64,000 nucleotides of DNA, taken from Phaeodactylum tricornutum CCAP 1055/1. Lineage: Eukaryota; Bacillariophyta; Bacillariophyceae; Surirellales; Neidiaceae. Of this stretch, positions 10,632 through 21,047 are shown piece by piece. The notes under the pieces are model-generated. The model saw nothing but the letters and a program-made list of their open reading frames with translations, made no database searches and was not told the DNA's origin. Location of the stretch: contig NC_011671.1 of NCBI RefSeq assembly GCF_000150955.2, forward strand, positions 868,001-932,000. The letters run 5' to 3'. The stretch's first letter is position 1, and each line of letters begins with the position of its first letter. The translations under genes and the position numbers were made by a program.

Positions 10632-12101
10632 CTAGTTCGCTTGCATGGCTCGGCACGCAACTTCCACCAACATTGGAAGTGAAGGGGACCGGGCCGTCAC
10701 TTCACGGTAATCCTGCATGTCATTGAGCGGCGGCGAGACGAGAGACGGGGCCGACATGCCAAGCTTAGGAGTTTGAAGTTCAAACGAAGTTGATGCTGCG
10801 AAGCTTGGAGAGTTGGGCTGTGGAGAGATTCGACGAGGATCAGTGTCGATATTGTCCGGAATCGGAAAGAGGCTACAACGGGCCAGGCTCGAGTCCACAG
10901 GATGCGTTTCGGTAGAGTAATGTCGAGGAGTAACGATGTTCGACCACTTGACTTGGCTTCCGGTAGACTTCGTACGCGGAGGAGACACAAAATCGGTCGG
11001 TGTGGTCATCTCAAGAGTCTTCATTGCCGGTGCAGCGCCCGGATCCATCGCGAAGACGTGTTCCACAGAAGCTCGAACAATTTTGCGACATCCTCGTTCC
11101 ATCATGGCGGCGAGAATAGCCGTATCTAAATCGATGGTGACGGATGTGAGCTCTCCAGGCGCATTTTGTGAGCTAACGAAAGTGCCCTGTACACTTCCCG
11201 GAACTTCCAGTGCAATTTCCGAAAAACCAACGGGGGAATCTAGCGAAATGACACAGTCCAATAGCAACTGGTACTTTGCTTGATATTCGAACGATGTCTC
11301 GTCACTCAAACGTCGTCTCTTATTCAGTCCATCTTCGTTCGCGCTGGTTTCCAAAACCGGAAACGCTGTCCTGGCTCCGACTACCCGAATCTGTTCGCCC
11401 ACGATTCCCAAGACGTGCACCAGGCGGGCTTCGGGTGAATCCAAGAGAGCCTTGATCTCCGATTGGGCAGCCGCTTTCGAGCGCAACTCCTGCTCTCGTC
11501 GTGCCAAAGCCACAAAACACTGCTCCTTCCAAGCTTGCACCCGCCACTGGATTGCCTTTTGAAAGCTCTGCAGTAGATTCCGCGCCACCGCATCCGCGGA
11601 CAGGCGGAGGGCGTACCGATCCTCTACTTTGAGTCCACGGCACAAAAGTTCCGCTGGAGGACGAGTCGCACGGTTCTTTGCCGCAAATGTTTCCTTTTCG
11701 TTGGAAACACGACGAGTGGGAGTGGAAAAAGGCGTTGGCACGGCGCTACGAAGCGAACCCGTACTCTCTAACGAAAGCGATGGACACGTGAAGCAGAACG
11801 GACGTGAGTCCACAACGGGACAGCGTTCGAAGGATGCCTCGCTTTCGTCGGACGAAGAACTGACAAGTTCCGCCTTTTCCGCCGTCGTCAGCTTTGCGCG
11901 AGACGACATCAAGCTCATCAGTAGTTCTGCATCTTGGCGGGTGTCAACATCATCGGCAATGCCGGGCTCCGAAGTGCAGCTGTACGACCCTATTCGATAG
12001 CAAAAGTCTATTAGAACAGCCTGTTCGTGAGCAGGCGTCCTGTCCCTACAGTCTCTAAGCTGACGCTGGTGTGCCATCTCTAAGCATTCTTTTTCTGCCA
12101 T
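10632..12101 (-). CDS. Unrecognised low-complexity protein
   Basis: Single-exon frame of 489 residues from ATG 12101; an in-frame TTG at 12119 is less likely. I do not recognise a family. The first 160 residues are acidic and Ser-rich (SSSSDESEASFERC). Residues about 160-215 are a charged helical stretch (AVARNLLQSFQKAIQWRVQAWKEQ, given here as a position guide). It is followed by a more ordered region of about 110 residues (LVHVLGIVGEQIRVVGARTA ... DCVISLDSPVGFSEIALEV). The last 120 residues are Ser/Pro-rich and probably disordered. There is no signal peptide or membrane segment. It sits between two RluA-like paralogues, on the opposite strand. Coding status is supported by frame length and by the lack of competing long frames. 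Confidence 0.65.
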   Translation of the reverse strand: MAEKECLEMAHQRQLRDCRDRTPAHEQAVLIDFCYRIGSYSCTSEPGIADDVDTRQDAELLMSLMSSRAKLTTAEKAELVSSSSDESEASFERCPVVDSRPFCFTCPSLSLESTGSLRSAVPTPFSTPTRRVSNEKETFAAKNRATRPPAELLCRGLKVEDRYALRLSADAVARNLLQSFQKAIQWRVQAWKEQCFVALARREQELRSKAAAQSEIKALLDSPEARLVHVLGIVGEQIRVVGARTAFPVLETSANEDGLNKRRRLSDETSFEYQAKYQLLLDCVISLDSPVGFSEIALEVPGSVQGTFVSSQNAPGELTSVTIDLDTAILAAMMERGCRKIVRASVEHVFAMDPGAAPAMKTLEMTTPTDFVSPPRTKSTGSQVKWSNIVTPRHYSTETHPVDSSLARCSLFPIPDNIDTDPRRISPQPNSPSFAASTSFELQTPKLGMSAPSLVSPPLNDMQDYREVTARSPSLPMLVEVACRAMQAN

Positions 12102-13426
12102 GATTGACTGTGATACCAATTTTTGGTTCGCCGCAACGAAAATGCGTAAGACTGCCAGAGGAATGCAGGCCGGAACAATGCTGTTTCAGCAGCGTTCGTG
12201 GCACGAAAGGTATGTTTACGCGAAAGTGTTCTCTGGTTGGACACCCTAGTGCCAGCAGCGTACCCAGCCCCCCTTGCTCGCACCTCAACCTCAACTTGTG
12301 TCACCGTAGAAGTACGTACACGTTCTACGTTGTTCGGAGATCTCGGCGACGCCGATTCCGATGCCCGTTAATAGGTTCTGACGCCACAGAACGCCAAATG
12401 TCGCGATGCATTAGGGCCTATTTCGTCCAAACAATGGAAAGTCAATGACCTTTGGTCCTGGTCATATTCGTCCACCGGCCGCTCTCGTTGGTATACTTTC
12501 GTTCAAAGAGACTCGCTTGCTTGCTTCTTTGTCCATTCCCATAAGAACGCTAATAAATTCGAGAACGTGTGTATCCCGCAGAACGGATTTTATTTAGATT
12601 CTCAGCTCCGCAATTTTTCCAAATAACATTTTGATGGCGCCCGCGCGAGGGTATGAGTGATATGGAACGCAAGTAGTCGTAGAGGCCAACGGACCCGAGT
12701 CCCCTTGACGTTTTATTCTTTTGCACCAAACCATACACCGGTTCGGACTCAACGCTCGGAATCCAGTGATCAGATAGAGTTGGCTCTTATTGGTCGCGCA
12801 TCTCTCCGCCGACAGTATCGACCAATCGAAAGCCGATATACTTCGGACCTCTCCGATGTTCGGTCGAACCTTTTCTCTCTCGGATCCAAACGTCACCCAC
12901 GATCGGCCGTGAATTTCAAAAGTTTCGAATTTTCGAAAGGGATTGAAAATCTGAAGTACAGAAGGAAGATTCCAAACTCTGTTGGAGTTCACGTACGTGT
13001 TCAACCGGATCGGTGCCTCCACAATCGTGGAGAGACCCGCGTTGTTTCTTGATGGCCACAGGAGGCCAACTGACGCAGTTCACTCAGGCCCATATCCCAT
13101 TGCGTCCCACAGAACATCCCCCCTCCATCAACGAACAACAGCTGTGTGAACGGCGAGAACCATCCACCGCAGCGAACCCGTAAGCACGCACCAAGTTCCC
13201 CACACCTCGCACCCGCACACTAGCGGCGTACGGAAGACCGAACGAGACGCCACACACACAGCGAGAGCGAGACATCAATCACCCCGCTGGAGAAACCGAA
13301 TAACGAATAAATCTATCTACTCTTTCACGTCGACCGAGAAGCCACACAGAGCAACTCGTTTCGCTATTCTTTCTCTATATCCAGTAGCTAGTATCACTGC
13401 TTATAACAGAAAAGGAGTCGAAGAAG
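12102..13426. other. Long divergent intergenic region, no convincing gene
   Basis: 1.3 kb between the starts of the minus-strand unknown gene and the second RluA-like gene. Two overlapping frames on opposite strands (12594-13022 and 12657-13052) are about 130-140 residues each and look like no family. Neither has a clear start context. A short CA/GA-rich tract lies around 13250-13275, just before the RluA-like 5' region. An unannotated exon or noncoding RNA cannot be excluded. Confidence 0.3.
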
Positions 13427-14581
13427 ATGCGTTTGAGTCTAACGGTAGCGGTGTTGGCTTCGCTGTGTGCGGCTGGAGCGGCCTTTAACCCAGCCCTTGT
13501 GTCACGCGGCACACTTGTCAGCTCCAGTAGTTTGTTGAGTACGGTGGAAAGCCCTCCCGAGGTTGCCTCGACCCCGTCAGCTTCATCCAGTGCTTTGAGT
13601 GGTGCCGAAATCAAATCACGTACGGAAGCCACCATCGGAAAGCTTCGTGAAAAAGATAGCAAAAGTCCCCAGCTGAGCAAAGCTGTGAGTTATGGGTTTT
13701 TTGCGTTTTTGGAAGTCCTCCGATGTACCGTTCCCTACGGATTTCCTCACGGCATCCACTTTTCTCCTTTTGACAATACAGGACATTAAAGTAGTCTTCG
13801 AAGACGATCACATTATCGTCGTGAACAAGCCTTCCGGTGTTCTGTGCGTGCCCGGCAAGGACAACTTCCCCAATCTCGCTCAGGCAGTCTGCGACGGCTT
13901 TGGCTGCGAAATGGGCCGTGCCGACAAGATGGTCGTCCACCGACTCGGTATGGACACTTCAGGTCTCGTTGTTTTCGCCAAAACGATGGACGCAGTCCGC
14001 GGTATGAACGCGATCTTTCGTGCCCGCAAGATTGAACGAAAGTACGAGGCGCTCGTCGCTGGACACGTTGAAAAGACGAGGGGATCATCAATCTGCCTCT
14101 CATGCGAGACTACGAATTCCCTCCCTTTATGCGAATTTCTACTGACGAACACCAAGCAGCTTTGGTCGACTTGAACGCGGAGGAAGTCGGCAAGAAGCTT
14201 CTGGAAATGCCGAAGGAAAGTCTCACAAAGTATGAGGTCGTCAACCGAGAGGACATGGACGGGACCCCGGTTTCTCGCGTTGCTCTTACCAGTATTTCGG
14301 GCAGAACCCATCAACTAAACGTCCACTTGGCTGCGTTTGGACACCCCATCGTAGGTGACTCGGTGTACGGTATGGGTGGGATCGCCGCCGCCAACGGCGG
14401 TTTGGCCGACGGTGAATTGGAATCCATGGTGCCCAACGCTGCTCGGGCTGCGGCCGACGTACAGCAAAAGGCCGCGGACGCGGCTGCGAACAAGGGGGCC
14501 TGTGTGCACGCTAAGTCTCTCAAGTTCCGGCACCCGATCACCAAGGAAGAAGTCTCGCTGAGCTCGGATGCTCCGTTCTAA
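13427..14581 (+). CDS. RluA-like pseudouridine synthase homologue 2, plastid-type, with frameshift
   Basis: Paralogue of the gene at 8585. Exon 1 is 13427-13684, intron 13685-13781 (GTGAGT...CAG), exon 2 from 13782. The start MRLSLTVAVLASLCAAGAAFNP is a classic diatom plastid presequence with cleavage before Phe. Residues from 87 match the RluA fold and carry the same HRLGMDTSG loop (Gly142 where Asp is expected) and RTHQLN. As given, the frame breaks near 14071-14083. Before it the frame reads AGHVEK; after it, in another frame, GIINLPLMRDYEFPPF to the stop at 14579-14581. One more A in the GAAAAG run would keep both parts in frame and match the paralogue. This may be a sequence error, an allele, or real decay. 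Confidence 0.75.
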
Positions 14582-14848
14582 ACAAAACGTATAACGTGTA
14601 CGAAAATTACCAACGGATCTTTACTCTTTCGCTTTAATTAGTCCAAAAGGTGGAAGTAGTTCTAGAAATATTGTTGTAGAAGGGCACACACAAGGCTTTG
14701 GATGAACTCCGCAAGCCTGCGATGTGCATTGATATTTCTAAGCACCAGTCCTCAACCGTCATTTTATGTTGTTTTCGACTCGCGCACAAATCACAAAAAC
14801 TGATCGGCCTCGATGAATTCCGCAATACACGTGGCAAAAAAGCGTCTT

Positions 14849-16057
14849 TTATTCTTCTTCTTCATTGTCGTCGTCTTTGTCGTTGTCGTCGTTGCCTTTC
14901 ATCGAAGCTACCAGTTGGTCCAAGTCCAGTGTTGCAGGAATACCCGGCCGGTATAATAGCACCGTGTGGCCAACGGTCTGCGCAACATGAGCAGTTAGTT
15001 CCGCTGCAATCCTTGTGCCCAGGACTTTGGCTTCTTTCTTTTTCTTTACTGCCTTGTTGAGTCTAATGCAAATCAGCTCCTCTTTCCACAAGATATCGTC
15101 CAAGGCTTCCATCCATTCGGGTTGTAAGACTAAATCACTCTCAGAATCCCGTACCTCCGCACTCTCACTCCGCGGTGCGGCTCGTCCGGTCCACGACATT
15201 TCCGCAAGCGTTCCTTCTGATTTTTTCCGGTTGGACAAAGCCCGAAGCGCACGCCGTTTCGAACCATTTATCATGGTCTCGTCTCGAGGTGTAATGCGCT
15301 TGACGAAATTGGTCACTAGTTCGGCGCAAGCTTCGCTGAGAGCACCTTCCGCCATATCGACTGCCACTCCCACTTCTCGCAGTAGTTTCACGCCGCCACC
15401 GTCCACCTTCGGGTTGGGATCGCGAAAACCCACCACAACCCGACTCGCTTGTGCCAGGGCCAGTGTCACCGCGCAAGGAGGTGTCTTGCCGTAGTGACTA
15501 CAGGGCTCCAACGTGACGTACGCCGTCACGTTGGACTTGGCCAGGGTGTCTTCGAACAATTGTTCGGGACCGTCGTCGGTCGTGTATTGTTGCGAAAGTC
15601 TCAGAACTTCGTTCAAGATTGCTCCTTGTTCGTTTTGCTTTTTGACGACAGCTTGCCCAGCGGCTACGCCGTCTTCCAGGTGACCGGCAGCCTGTAATAA
15701 GGCAAAGACCTCGGCATGTGGATACCCAGCACGGGGATGGAATCCCTTGCCGAGAACCGTTCCGTCTTCCTGGTTAACCAGTACACAACCGACGGCAGGA
15801 TTTGGAAAGGTGTGGCCGAGTCCCTCTTTAGCACACTCTATGGCTTGCCGTAGAAACCCTTCGTCTTCCGTAGAGAGTGCTGGCAAATGAGTCCCCGACG
15901 ACCGAAAATAAAAGCGAGGCTGTGAAATTCTCGCGAAGTTCGAGGACCGGTAAGCGAATTTAGCCTGGTATGCGTCGGAAAACGAGGCAACGCGTCGGAA
16001 GGTGCTCATGAATAGGATCATTGCGAACGAATGAAGCTTCGGTAGCCCAATGTTCAT
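14849..16057 (-). CDS. Riboflavin deaminase (RibD N-domain) fused to a YhbY/CRM-like domain
   Basis: 402 residues in one exon from ATG 16057 (GTG 16063 is also in frame). After a basic N-terminal extension, residues about 65-275 form the pyrimidine deaminase of riboflavin synthesis. It has zinc/catalytic HAEV at 114-117 and PCSHYGKTPPC with Cys186 and Cys195; VDGGGVKLLREVGV and EACAELVTNF complete the family pattern. This enzyme deaminates the diaminopyrimidine phosphoribosyl intermediate. The RibD reductase domain is absent. Instead, residues about 310-385 (WMEALDDILWKEELICIRL ... AHVAQTVGHTVLLYRPG) resemble the YhbY/CRM RNA-binding fold of ribosome assembly and plastid splicing factors. The tail is Asp/Glu-rich. 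Location is probably organellar, as in plants, but the targeting peptide is ambiguous. Confidence 0.8.
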   Translation of the reverse strand: MNIGLPKLHSFAMILFMSTFRRVASFSDAYQAKFAYRSSNFARISQPRFYFRSSGTHLPALSTEDEGFLRQAIECAKEGLGHTFPNPAVGCVLVNQEDGTVLGKGFHPRAGYPHAEVFALLQAAGHLEDGVAAGQAVVKKQNEQGAILNEVLRLSQQYTTDDGPEQLFEDTLAKSNVTAYVTLEPCSHYGKTPPCAVTLALAQASRVVVGFRDPNPKVDGGGVKLLREVGVAVDMAEGALSEACAELVTNFVKRITPRDETMINGSKRRALRALSNRKKSEGTLAEMSWTGRAAPRSESAEVRDSESDLVLQPEWMEALDDILWKEELICIRLNKAVKKKKEAKVLGTRIAAELTAHVAQTVGHTVLLYRPGIPATLDLDQLVASMKGNDDNDKDDDNEEEE

Positions 16058-16688
16058 TGCCACTCTATTAGTTTGGCGCGAGAAATGACCTCTTGTCGAT
16101 CGTAACGGAGTAGTACAGTGTCTGTTCTAGACCTTCTTGATTTTACTGTTGCAGTTGTTAGCTCGTCCAACATCACTCGACGCCTTGCACCCATCATCGA
16201 TTCTCATGGCAAAAGTGATGATGGATATTCTCGAATATCGTATTGCTCGTCTTGCAATCTCCCGTTTCTTTGTCGGCATCACGATTGTCGCATTCGAAAG
16301 CATTTCTGGTTGTCTGTCTATCCTTCTCTATGAATCCCGTAGGACTTTTACGACGTCACGTTTACTGTTCGGACCTCACCTGGAACGGGAAACGTCCATC
16401 GTCGATAGACTGTATACATATATCCGGGTTTAACAGGATCTCGTCGCCAAGAACGCGCGATTGGCTGGAACGTGCCAGCGAAAACGTCTGCTCGTGCTTC
16501 GCTCGGCCCATGGAGTAACGCGACGAAAGCCATCAGAACCAAACCTAAAGAAAAGAGACATACAATCCCATAACAGACTCTCACAGGAAGGCATCGGCAG
16601 TTAGAAGCAACGCAGATTTCAAAGATCCGAGTCGTCTACAGCATTCTCCAAAAAATCTTTATCGCATCTCCTCTCTAAAACAACAGTC
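16058..16688. other. Divergent upstream region of the deaminase-CRM and SHMT genes
   Basis: 631 bp between two divergent starts. It holds a CRE-like CGACGTCACG at 16351 and no protein-coding frame I can support. The frames at 16118-16518 are short, overlap in several phases and lack homology. Confidence 0.4.
16351..16358. promoter_or_regulatory. CRE-like CGACGTCA motif upstream of SHMT
   Basis: Same octamer as in the MCCA/TAT interval, 331 bp before the SHMT ATG. ACGTCA/TGACGT are known CO2- and light-responsive bZIP sites in P. tricornutum. Chance occurrence is quite possible. Confidence 0.2.
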
Positions 16689-18280
16689 ATGACTTCTTTC
16701 AAAGATCAGGTAGGTGTATCGATCCTTTCCTTGAAACGACAATGCTGCTCGCGAGAATGGCGCCTTGCTGAGTTGGCGACGCGTGTTCTTCTTCTTCGAG
16801 CTGGAATGTCATTTTCGAATGCCAATATGCGTCCCCACGACGGATTCTTACGATTGTGGTTTCTATTTCTGTTGATTAGGAATTCCGCGGCTTACTCAGT
16901 CTGGAAGAGCACGACCCCGAACTCTTCGATCTCATTGAACAGGAGAAGTCTCGCCAATGGCGATCTTTGGAGCTGATCGCCAGCGAGAACTTTACATCCC
17001 GTGCGGTTATGGATTGTCTCGGTTCAGCTCTCACGAACAAGTATGCCGAGGGTCTCCCCGGCGCTCGTTACTACGGAGGAAACGAAGTTGTCGATCAGGT
17101 CGAAGCGCTTTGCCAAAAGCGTGCTCTGGAAGCCTACGGACTCGATCCGGAGAAGTGGGGCGTCAACGTCCAGCCCTACTCGGGATCCCCGGCCAATTTT
17201 GCCGTCTATACGGCTCTGTTGAAGCCTCACGATCGTATTATGGGACTGGACCTTCCCAGCGGTGGACACTTGACGCACGGATTCTACACCTACTCCAAGA
17301 AGGAAGGTACCCGTAAGGCCGTCTCGGCGACCTCGGTTTATTTCGAATCATTGCCCTACCGCGTTCACCCCGAGACAGGTTACATTGACTACGATCAGCT
17401 AGAGCGTGATGCTGGTCTCTTCAAGCCGGCCATGATTATTGCCGGAGGTTCGGCTTACCCACGTGACTACGACTACAAGAGATTCCGTGAAATTGCTGAC
17501 GCCAATGGGGCACTTCTAATGATGGATATGGCACACACATCGGGCTTGGTCGCCACCGGCGAACTCGACAGCCCGTTCGAATACGCTGATGTGGTCACTA
17601 CGACCACGCACAAGTCGTTGCGTGGACCCCGCGCTGGTATGATCTTCTTCCGCAAGGACGAACGCGGCTTTGAGTCGCGGATCAATCAGGCCGTCTTCCC
17701 CGCGCTACAGGGCGGTCCCCACGAGCATCAGATTGCCGGTGTTGCCACGCAACTGAAGGAAGTGTGCTCTCCTGATTTTAAGGTCTACTCGCAGCAGGTG
17801 AAGAAGAACGCCAAGGCCCTGGCCGACAAGCTTACATCGATGGGATACTCTATGGCTTCGGGCGGTACCGAGAATCACTTGGTGTTGTGGGATCTCAAAC
17901 CCCAAGGAATTACCGGCAGCAAGTTTGAAAAGGTATGCGACGCTGTGTCTATTACTCTGAACAAAAATTGTGTGCCGGGAGATGTTTCTGCCGTCACCCC
18001 AGGTGGGGTCCGTATCGGTACCCCGGCTTTGACTACCCGTACCATGGTGGAGTCCGACTTTGAACAGATTGGGCAGTTCCTGCACGAGGCTTTGGAGATT
18101 ACCCTTGCGATCCAGGAAAAGAGCGGCCCGAAGCTGAAGGACTTCCTGCCATTGTTGGAGAAAAATGCGGATATTGAGGCCCTCAAGGTGAGGGTCCACG
18201 ACTTTGCCACTACGTTCCCCATGCCGGGTTTCGATCCCGCGACGATGAAGTACAAGAACCCTGCTGGCCCATCCCACTAA
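16689..18280 (+). CDS. SHM: Serine hydroxymethyltransferase
   Basis: PLP enzyme that interconverts serine and glycine with tetrahydrofolate; it feeds one-carbon metabolism and photorespiration. Exon 1 is only seven codons (16689-16709, MTSFKDQ). Intron 16710-16879 (GTAGGT...TAG) follows, then exon 2 16880-18280 starting [17 protein letters not shown]. The total is 473 residues, the usual length for the cytosolic form. Diagnostic segments are [52 protein letters not shown] and [13 protein letters not shown] with the PLP lysine at K252. No organelle presequence is visible, so the cytosol is the likely site. An upstream alternative first exon that adds targeting cannot be ruled out. The gene downstream is convergent. 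Confidence 0.95.
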
Positions 18281-18811
18281 GTCTTGGGTTGATCAAGGCT
18301 CTGTCTAGTAAACTTGCCATACAATACCATTGATACAGGATCTACTAAGTCGTTGTTTATTTGCTCTTTAGAAAGTAGGTCGTTTCGGGATGAAAGTTCC
18401 GAATGTGTACGCTGAAGCTGACGGCACAGAGTTGTAGCACTCAGAAATTGCCTCCAACAACAGCACATGGTTGGATGTGAAAACTACACCAAAGCTGAAC
18501 AATGAACTTGAATTATCTATAGTCCGATACGATTATCTTCGTGTTAACAGGTGTTAATGCATGAGCAAATTGCATTTTTACATCGAACAAAAGTCAAGGA
18601 GCTCTAAAAGTGACAAGACGTACATCAGAAAAATTGACGTTTCTTGGTGTACAACCGCTTTTGTGAATACTCCTCGTCTTCAGCCGCCTTGAGCACATAG
18701 TTTCTTTTACATTTTTTGCGAAGCCGTGGAGCCGATCTGGAGACGGGTGTACAGAAAAAACCAGTGAAGTAGCAAGCCTTGACCCTTGCAGAAAAATGGA
18801 GAAGATTAAAT
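18281..18811. other. Convergent intergenic region, nothing seen
   Basis: 531 bp between the 3' ends of SHMT and the YCII-domain gene. It is moderately AT-rich, presumably 3' untranslated sequence. No supported gene or repeat. Confidence 0.4.
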
Positions 18812-19974
18812 TTAAAAGTTTAGATGGGGTGTTTGATCATCTCCTACAGGGTATCCCCAATGTTCCAGAGCTTCTTTCATCTGCTCGCATGGAGAATCTC
18901 TGAGAGGATCCTCAGAAACGAATTTGCCAGTAATATCTAGTGAGTTGTAAAAATGAACCCTCATGTCTTTGTACAATCCTTCTTCGGCACTGGGTAAGCC
19001 TTCCGCAAACTCGATGGCGTCGTCTCGGCTTTTCGCGTTGAACATAATAAGATCACCCATGGGGTTGCTGCTAGGATCGTCCTTGAACTCGGTAGGCATA
19101 TGCAAAGGGCCCGCCGCAATCACTCGTTCGCTTCGAATCAAATATTCCAGATTCTCTCGTACAGTTTCCTCCCGAAGATTTTTGACGTATTCCGGATCAT
19201 CATCCAACGCAAAACACATGCAAGGATAGCCGTCTCGACCGTCGTCAATCCGGAGACTGTAGTCTCGAATGTGTCGCCACCGGTACAAAGGAACATTGGT
19301 CAGGTCCCCGCCAGTTATTGTTTTTACAGTTGGGTCTTCCGCTAAGAAGTTTTGAACATAGTCGAGTCGTGTCGATTCCAAGCACATGGCGTGTCCAATC
19401 ACGCGTTGGAGATCCGAAGAAAGCCTGTAGATGGGCAAGATACGGAAATTAATGAGAGAACTGCTGACTTTAAAAGCAATCGTGGGTCCAGTGATTTGGC
19501 TTACAGCGGTAGACTCCAGAGTATGTCGACCATACTATCCGTATTGAATGTTTTATTATACAGATTGGCCTTGCGGCAATACATGACGTGATCATCTGTC
19601 GTCTGGATGTGATCGTAATGCAAGTCCAGAGGATCTTTTCCTTTCACAAGCTCGGCATCCCAGAGAACTGCCACGAACCGATTTCCGGCGTTCTTCGACA
19701 TGGGAACAGGTCCAAGCTCGACTGTCGGTGTTTCGTCGTCATCCCGATAGTTTCGTCCAAAGTCTTTATTGCCGTCTTCGTCGTCTTCGAACTCGGAGCT
19801 GTCTTTTGAAGAATACTCGGATCCATCAGCCGCAAAGGAAGAAGCGACAACAGTTTTGGAAGCAAATGCTACAGACCGGAATGGATTACTCAATTGGAAC
19901 GCCGCTGTTTGACAAAGTCTTGACAAAACAAAAGCCAGAACCGTTGATCTGATAAAGGAAGAGAGAGGCAACAT
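18812..19974 (-). CDS. YCII-domain protein with plastid-type presequence (2 exons)
   Basis: Exons 19974-19505 and 19424-18812, with intron 19504-19425 (GTAAGC...CAG), give 360 residues. ATG 19974 begins MLPLSSFIRSTVLAF and runs to CQTAAFQLS, a signal peptide with Phe26 at the plastid cleavage motif. An acidic linker (SSEFEDDEDGNKD) follows. The second half (about 215-325) matches the YCII/YciI-like ferredoxin-fold family, with YPCMCFALDDD, IAAGPLHMPTEF, PMGDLIMFNAKSRDDAIEFA and LYKDMRVHFYNSLD. The first half (NRFVAVLWDAELVKGKD ... RKANLYN) may be a degenerate second copy. YCII proteins are small, poorly understood enzymes or dimerising domains, so the reaction is unknown. The start and splice sites fit; the function call is only the domain. 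Confidence 0.8.
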
Positions 19975-21047
19975 GATTTGAAAATTAAATATCAAGCGAA
20001 GGGGCTAAAGATTGATGCTTCGACTACTAGGAATTGCTTGAAGCGGCTCCTTTGCTTGGTACGTCTTTGAATGATAAATCGTAATCCAATGGAGTACTTG
20101 ATGAAAAGAAGTTGCAGAAGGCGCGCGCTTGAACATGCTCGAACAAAAGAGCAAATTTCAATTGTCGCGATAGAATTTATCGTGATGGCGTTGATGTAAC
20201 TGTAAACAAAGTCTTTTTCGTGTGGATGACGGCGGGAGAGCGGACGAAAGTCATACCGAAGGATTGCCAGACGAAAAGGATCGTTTTGAAAGTCTATCAA
20301 GAAGGATTTCCCGTCAATTCACATTCACAGTCAACCGCAAATTAACTGCAAAATAGAGATTCTGCCGAGACTTCGAAATCCGAACAACAATGGGAACGTG
20401 AGTCTGGAGGCAAGATCGAAACGAAGCTCATCAAGACCCCCAAGACCCCTATGCTCTTCTGGAATGCCTTTGATAGAATATGTCGAAGATCGATGCAACT
20501 ACTTCGATGTCGTAATTTTCGATGGTTGAAGTTTCACTGAGCAAAGGATTGATCGTGGACGCTATTCGATGCCCATAACATTTATCAAACGAGATGGAAT
20601 TTTGTCAAATCGGATCGTGCTCTTGTGCAAATTCGTAATAAAATGTTCTTGACATTTAACATTGTCAAAGAACAGCATGATTAGCTTATCGTATTGTGGA
20701 TATGGTCATATGCAATAATTATTTTCAATAGCAAACTCAATCTGACAATATACGGTATCACTATTGATCTTTGTTTAATAAGGCTTATCACAACTTCCAA
20801 AGACCCGATCCCAAATAGTATTGAATATCTTTCAGAATCATCCTACAAGCTTCCAGCGACTCTGCATTTGGGGACTTTCTCTCGATTGTTTTGTCTTGGA
20901 ATTGATGTAATGCTGACGGTCCTTTTCCGACCCCGCAGCCCAAATGAAGTGGTTTGAGAGTCAGTCAAGAAATTATACGTTTTCCACGCTTCTATGCATT
21001 GCAGTTAGCATGCTTTCCCGAGGAACTTGTCCCACAATCAGCATACA
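19975..21047. other. AT-rich divergent intergenic region, no gene seen
   Basis: About 1.07 kb between the divergent starts of the YCII gene and the surface-protein gene. No frame has homology. A 13-codon upstream frame starts at ATG 21010 and ends in a TGA that overlaps the surface-protein ATG at 21048 (ATGA). It may be an upstream frame if transcription begins before it. Confidence 0.35.

Noticed and set aside
12594-13052. Two overlapping frames on opposite strands
   Set aside because: No family, no clear start and mutually exclusive; not enough to call a gene.
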